Assembly (NCBI GenBank): GCA_002367355.1
Contig: DFBQ01000208.1
Span: 1 to 7,429, forward strand
Length of the DNA stretch: 7,429 bases
Direction of reading: 5' to 3'
From: Deltaproteobacteria bacterium UBA3076
Lineage (GTDB): Bacteria; Desulfobacterota; Dissulfuribacteria; Dissulfuribacterales; UBA3076
The translations under genes and the position numbers were made by a program. The notes beneath the pieces were generated by a model. That model was not told the DNA's origin. It did no database searches and was given only the letters and a program-made list of their open reading frames with translations. Position 1 is the stretch's first letter. Every line of letters starts with the position of its first letter. Positions 4,579 to 7,429 of the stretch are shown piece after piece.

Positions 4579-7161
4579 ATGAACAGCCATCATAAAGGAC
4601 CTCTGGTTTTAAGCATTGACGATGATCCGGTTACGCTCAAGCTGATCGGAAAATTGCTGTTAGGCGGTGGCTATAATGTCATTGCTGTAAACAGTGGTCT
4701 TAAGGGCCTGCGGGTAATCAGTAAGAACAGACCCGATCTTATTCTACTGGATGTTGAGATGCCGGGAATGGACGGCTACGAGGTCTGTGCCAGATTGCAA
4801 AAATGTAAGGCAACTGCTTACATACCTGTAATATTCGTAACCTCTTTCACAAAAAAAGAAGACAGGGCCAAAGCCTTTTCCGTAGGCGCTGTTGATTACC
4901 TAGTGAAACCAATTCAAGAGGATATCCTCCTACAAAAGGTAAGTACACATATAAAAACCAATATCCAATGGGAAAAGTTACACGATAGACCTCAAACACA
5001 CGAAAAAAAGGCGCCGCCGACCTCTTTTAATCAGTTCAAAGAATTCCTGTTTGATCGATTGAATCTGAATTCTGATAAAAGGAACGAATTCTCTAATATT
5101 TCGGAATCTGATATCTATTCAGCATCTTTGGAACTGGGAACTAACAGTACCATTGCTCAATATATGGCAGAGTTCCTGAAATTATCCTATGTCTCTGGCA
5201 TCAATTCTGATGATGTTCAGTTAGGGATACTCCCAACGCCATTTTGCAAATCAAACCATGTTGTGGCAGTGAACGATTTTTCTGTAGGAACGGCATTCAT
5301 AGTCAGCAACCCTTTTGACTTGGATCTTTTTGAAAATTTGAAGAGATTCACTGGCTTGGGAAAAACATTCAAATACATGATATCCGAACCTGAGAATGTT
5401 GATCTGTTATTTAAGCATGAAGCGTCAACACCGGTTAAAGAGGCTTCTATAGTTAAAGAAACACAGAGTAATGCAGTACCTGCCATAGAGACAATTACAA
5501 AGCTGACAGAAGCGGAAATCAAGAAACATCCTATTATATATATTACCAACAGTATTATTGAAAAAGCAATATCTGAAAGGGCAAGCGACATTCATATAGA
5601 GCCAAAGGAAACCAAGACGGTTGTCCGTTACCGGATTGACGGGGATTTGATGGAATTCTTTTCCCTGAAAAAGAACACGGCTGACAAAATCATATCACGT
5701 TTCAAGGTGGTTGCAGGCCTTGATATATCGGAAAAAAGAAAGCCGCAGGATGGGGCCTTTTCACTCAGACTTAATGATAGAAAATTCAATTTCAGAGTAG
5801 CTACCACTTCAACACCCAATGGCGAAAGTGTCGTAATGCGAATACTTGAGCCGGAAGCCAGGCCAAAAGAGCTAACAGAACTCGGCATGACAGATGAACA
5901 GGCTGATACCATTATTCGTTTGGTCAGCCGGCACTCAGGTATCATCATCATGGTGGGGACTACAGGGAGTGGAAAGAGCACAATCATTTTTAGCCTGCTT
6001 TATAAAACGGACTGTAAAACCCGCAGCTTAATGACTGTAGAAGATCCTGTAGAGTACTACATTCCTCTTGCCAATCAGCAACAGGTAAATGAAAAGGCCG
6101 GGGTTACTTTTGAATCCTTACTTAAATCGGCTGTGAGGCAGGATCCTGACATACTGTTCATGGGCGAGGTCAGAGATACATTTTCTGCAAAAATAGCCGT
6201 GGACTTCGCAAGTATAGGGCATTTGACCGTAACAACCTTGCATACATCAAATGCAACAAGTGCCATTTTCCGTCTTGAAAGGCTCGGGGTCGACCGAGGA
6301 GTAATGGCAGATAATACCCTTTGCGTAGTAGCACAGAAATTATTGAAAAAGCTATGTCCGCACTGCAAGAAAATAGAGCCCATCTCTGAGGAAGAAATAG
6401 AGATGCTGTCCCAGTTTACTGATGATATTCCATCTGAAGTCGCTCATCCTGTTGGTTGTTCGAAATGTCATAATACCGGCTATTATGGACGTGAAGGAGT
6501 ACAGGAAATTCTTGAATTTGATCCTGAAATCGCTGAAATGGTTCGTTCCGGTGCTACTGTTGCAGAGATAAGGTCCTTTGCCAGGGAGAGGGGGGATTTT
6601 CAGATAGGCAACCATGCCGTGGATAAGGTAAAAGAACTCATTGTTTCTCCGGAAGATGCTTATGAAAAAGTGTTGGTGGAGGACCTGCAATTTGAAGGGT
6701 CAAGAACAGAAGATATTATTTCTAAAACCGAGCCGGAAATAATAATACCAAAAACTGAGCCACAAGCAGCAATAATAGCAGACCGAGCCTCGATTCTGGT
6801 TGCTGATGATGACGACGTAACTCGACAAATTATAGCCACTATTCTGGAAAAACAGGGTTACAAGGTAACAGTTTCACAAGACGGAATAGATGCTCTGCTT
6901 TCTTTGGCCAAAATTTGCTTTGATCTGATCCTTTCTGATGTAGATATGCCCAATTTGAACGGCTTTAAGTTGCTGGAGATGATGAATCAAAAAGGGTTGA
7001 ATACTCCAGTGATATTTCTGACAGGCAGGGACACTACGGAAGACGAAAAAAGGGGATTGGAATTAGGGGCTCTTGATTATATCAAGAAGCCTATTTCAAA
7101 GGATATATTATTGTTGAGGGTCAAGAGCGTGCTCCGGAAATTGCGCAAATTTGGAGGATAA
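4579..7161 (+). CDS. REC-GspE/PilB ATPase-REC fusion (phospho-regulated secretion/pilus motor)
   Basis: An 860-residue cytoplasmic protein with four parts. Residues 8-128 form a receiver domain with the acidic cluster Asp14-16, phospho-acceptor Asp58 (LILLDVEMPG), Thr88 and Lys110. Residues about 150-282 resemble the type II secretion ATPase N-domain (T2SSE_N/MshEN fold). Residues about 305-700 are a complete GspE/PilB-type ATPase: ASDIHIEP (335-342), Walker A GTTGSGKST (460-468), Asp box VEDPVEY (487-493), Walker B ILFMGEVRD with Glu530, His box with His548 and His555, and the tetracysteine Cys593/596 and Cys627/630 that binds zinc in GspE and PilB. After a linker with TEPE/TEPQ units, residues about 737-857 form a second receiver with Asp743-746, Asp787, Thr815 and Lys837. 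All key residues are present, so both receivers and the motor look active. Usual GspE/PilB proteins are about 500-570 residues and have no receivers. No secretin, platform protein, pilin or kinase gene is nearby. The ATG follows an in-frame stop at 4561 with only a weak Shine-Dalgarno (CAGG). Confidence 0.93.
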   Translation: MNSHHKGPLVLSIDDDPVTLKLIGKLLLGGGYNVIAVNSGLKGLRVISKNRPDLILLDVEMPGMDGYEVCARLQKCKATAYIPVIFVTSFTKKEDRAKAFSVGAVDYLVKPIQEDILLQKVSTHIKTNIQWEKLHDRPQTHEKKAPPTSFNQFKEFLFDRLNLNSDKRNEFSNISESDIYSASLELGTNSTIAQYMAEFLKLSYVSGINSDDVQLGILPTPFCKSNHVVAVNDFSVGTAFIVSNPFDLDLFENLKRFTGLGKTFKYMISEPENVDLLFKHEASTPVKEASIVKETQSNAVPAIETITKLTEAEIKKHPIIYITNSIIEKAISERASDIHIEPKETKTVVRYRIDGDLMEFFSLKKNTADKIISRFKVVAGLDISEKRKPQDGAFSLRLNDRKFNFRVATTSTPNGESVVMRILEPEARPKELTELGMTDEQADTIIRLVSRHSGIIIMVGTTGSGKSTIIFSLLYKTDCKTRSLMTVEDPVEYYIPLANQQQVNEKAGVTFESLLKSAVRQDPDILFMGEVRDTFSAKIAVDFASIGHLTVTTLHTSNATSAIFRLERLGVDRGVMADNTLCVVAQKLLKKLCPHCKKIEPISEEEIEMLSQFTDDIPSEVAHPVGCSKCHNTGYYGREGVQEILEFDPEIAEMVRSGATVAEIRSFARERGDFQIGNHAVDKVKELIVSPEDAYEKVLVEDLQFEGSRTEDIISKTEPEIIIPKTEPQAAIIADRASILVADDDDVTRQIIATILEKQGYKVTVSQDGIDALLSLAKICFDLILSDVDMPNLNGFKLLEMMNQKGLNTPVIFLTGRDTTEDEKRGLELGALDYIKKPISKDILLLRVKSVLRKLRKFGG

Positions 7162-7179
7162 AAAAAGCGTAACCGTTCA

Positions 7180-7429
7180 GTGCGGCCGGGCAAGGTCGCA
7201 TATTCCAGCGGGTGTGAATCCCGCTCCAGCAAGGCAGGCCAGCCACTGGATAGAGGACCCTGGGCCGGCGGGAGTAATTCCAAAGGTCAAGCACAGGGCG
7301 ATCAAGACAACAGGCCGTAAGCGCAAGCTAAAGTGATTGAGCCTCGTGAGTACATAATGGGAAGGACGAGGCAGTTGATCGTGTCGGAAGTCAACACAGG
7401 GGAGGGCGTATGGCAAGTGTTCCTCTGCT
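7180..7429 (+). mobile_element. Group II intron, 5' end (domain I), cut by the window edge
   Basis: The element starts with GTGCG at 7180, the conserved 5' splice boundary of group II introns. It is followed by a run of short RNA stems: TGCGGCC/GGTCGCA (7181-7187 with 7194-7200, one G-U pair), AGCGGG/CCCGCT (7207-7212 with 7220-7225) and GCCTCGT/ACGAGGC (7341-7347 with 7366-7372). The text from 7200 to 7429, including the CCGTAAGCGCAAGC segment (7315-7328) and the GTCAACAC stretch, looks like bacterial group II intron domain I as I remember it; this is recall, not a search. The intron would be transcribed in the same direction as the ATPase gene and starts 18 bases after its stop. The reverse transcriptase gene expected in domain IV and the catalytic domain V lie beyond the window, so completeness is unknown. 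Confidence 0.72.

Noticed and set aside
4635..4960. c-di-GMP-binding MshEN motif in the ATPase fusion N-domain
   Set aside because: The N-domain at residues about 150-282 has the general T2SSE_N fold pattern, but I cannot see the RLGxxL/LxxxLxxQ ligand motifs clearly, so no c-di-GMP binding is claimed.
7177..7416. Minus-strand open frame of 79 codons at the right edge
   Set aside because: It lies antisense over the structured RNA of the group II intron, a place where false hypothetical proteins are often annotated. No domain or ribosome binding site is visible.

Overview
The window reads as chromosomal DNA from a Gram-negative bacterium. The best guess is an anaerobic Desulfobacterota (deltaproteobacterial) lineage. 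This rests on the mix of an Hsp90 gene, a cobalamin lower-ligand pair, a tetracysteine GspE-type ATPase fused to receiver domains, many ATTCCCGC/GCGGGAAT palindromes and a group II intron. It is inference from gene style; no taxonomic marker is present.

Layout. Positions 62-210 hold a 149-bp non-coding palindromic element (copy 1). On the minus strand, htpG (278-2200) encodes the cytosolic chaperone Hsp90. Upstream of it (2201-2394) lie a sigma70-like promoter and an intrinsic-terminator-like hairpin that falls between that promoter and the htpG ribosome binding site. Next, also on the minus strand, is a translationally coupled pair transcribed cobU (3465-4013) then cobT (2395-3468), overlapping by ATGA. 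Together they make GDP-cobinamide and alpha-ribazole phosphate, the two branches that converge in assembly of the cobalamin nucleotide loop. Four degenerate 8-bp tandem units abut the cobU start. A second 149-bp element (4170-4318, copy 2) follows, in the same outer orientation as copy 1 but with its 20-bp centre exactly inverted. After a non-coding stretch (4319-4578), a plus-strand gene (4579-7161) encodes an 860-residue protein of unusual design: receiver domain, GspE/PilB-like N-domain, full secretion/pilus ATPase with zinc tetracysteine, and a second receiver domain. Eighteen bases after its stop, a GTGCG-type group II intron 5' end begins at 7180 and runs off the window.

The two most interesting items are the REC-GspE-REC fusion, which suggests phosphorelay control built directly into a secretion or type IV pilus motor, and the pair of 149-bp elements whose core is found in both orientations and whose hairpin carries a compensatory base-pair change. 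Base composition is uneven: 661-720 in htpG is 36/60 G+C, while 5521-5580 in the ATPase gene is 15/60, so the right half may have a different history from the left.
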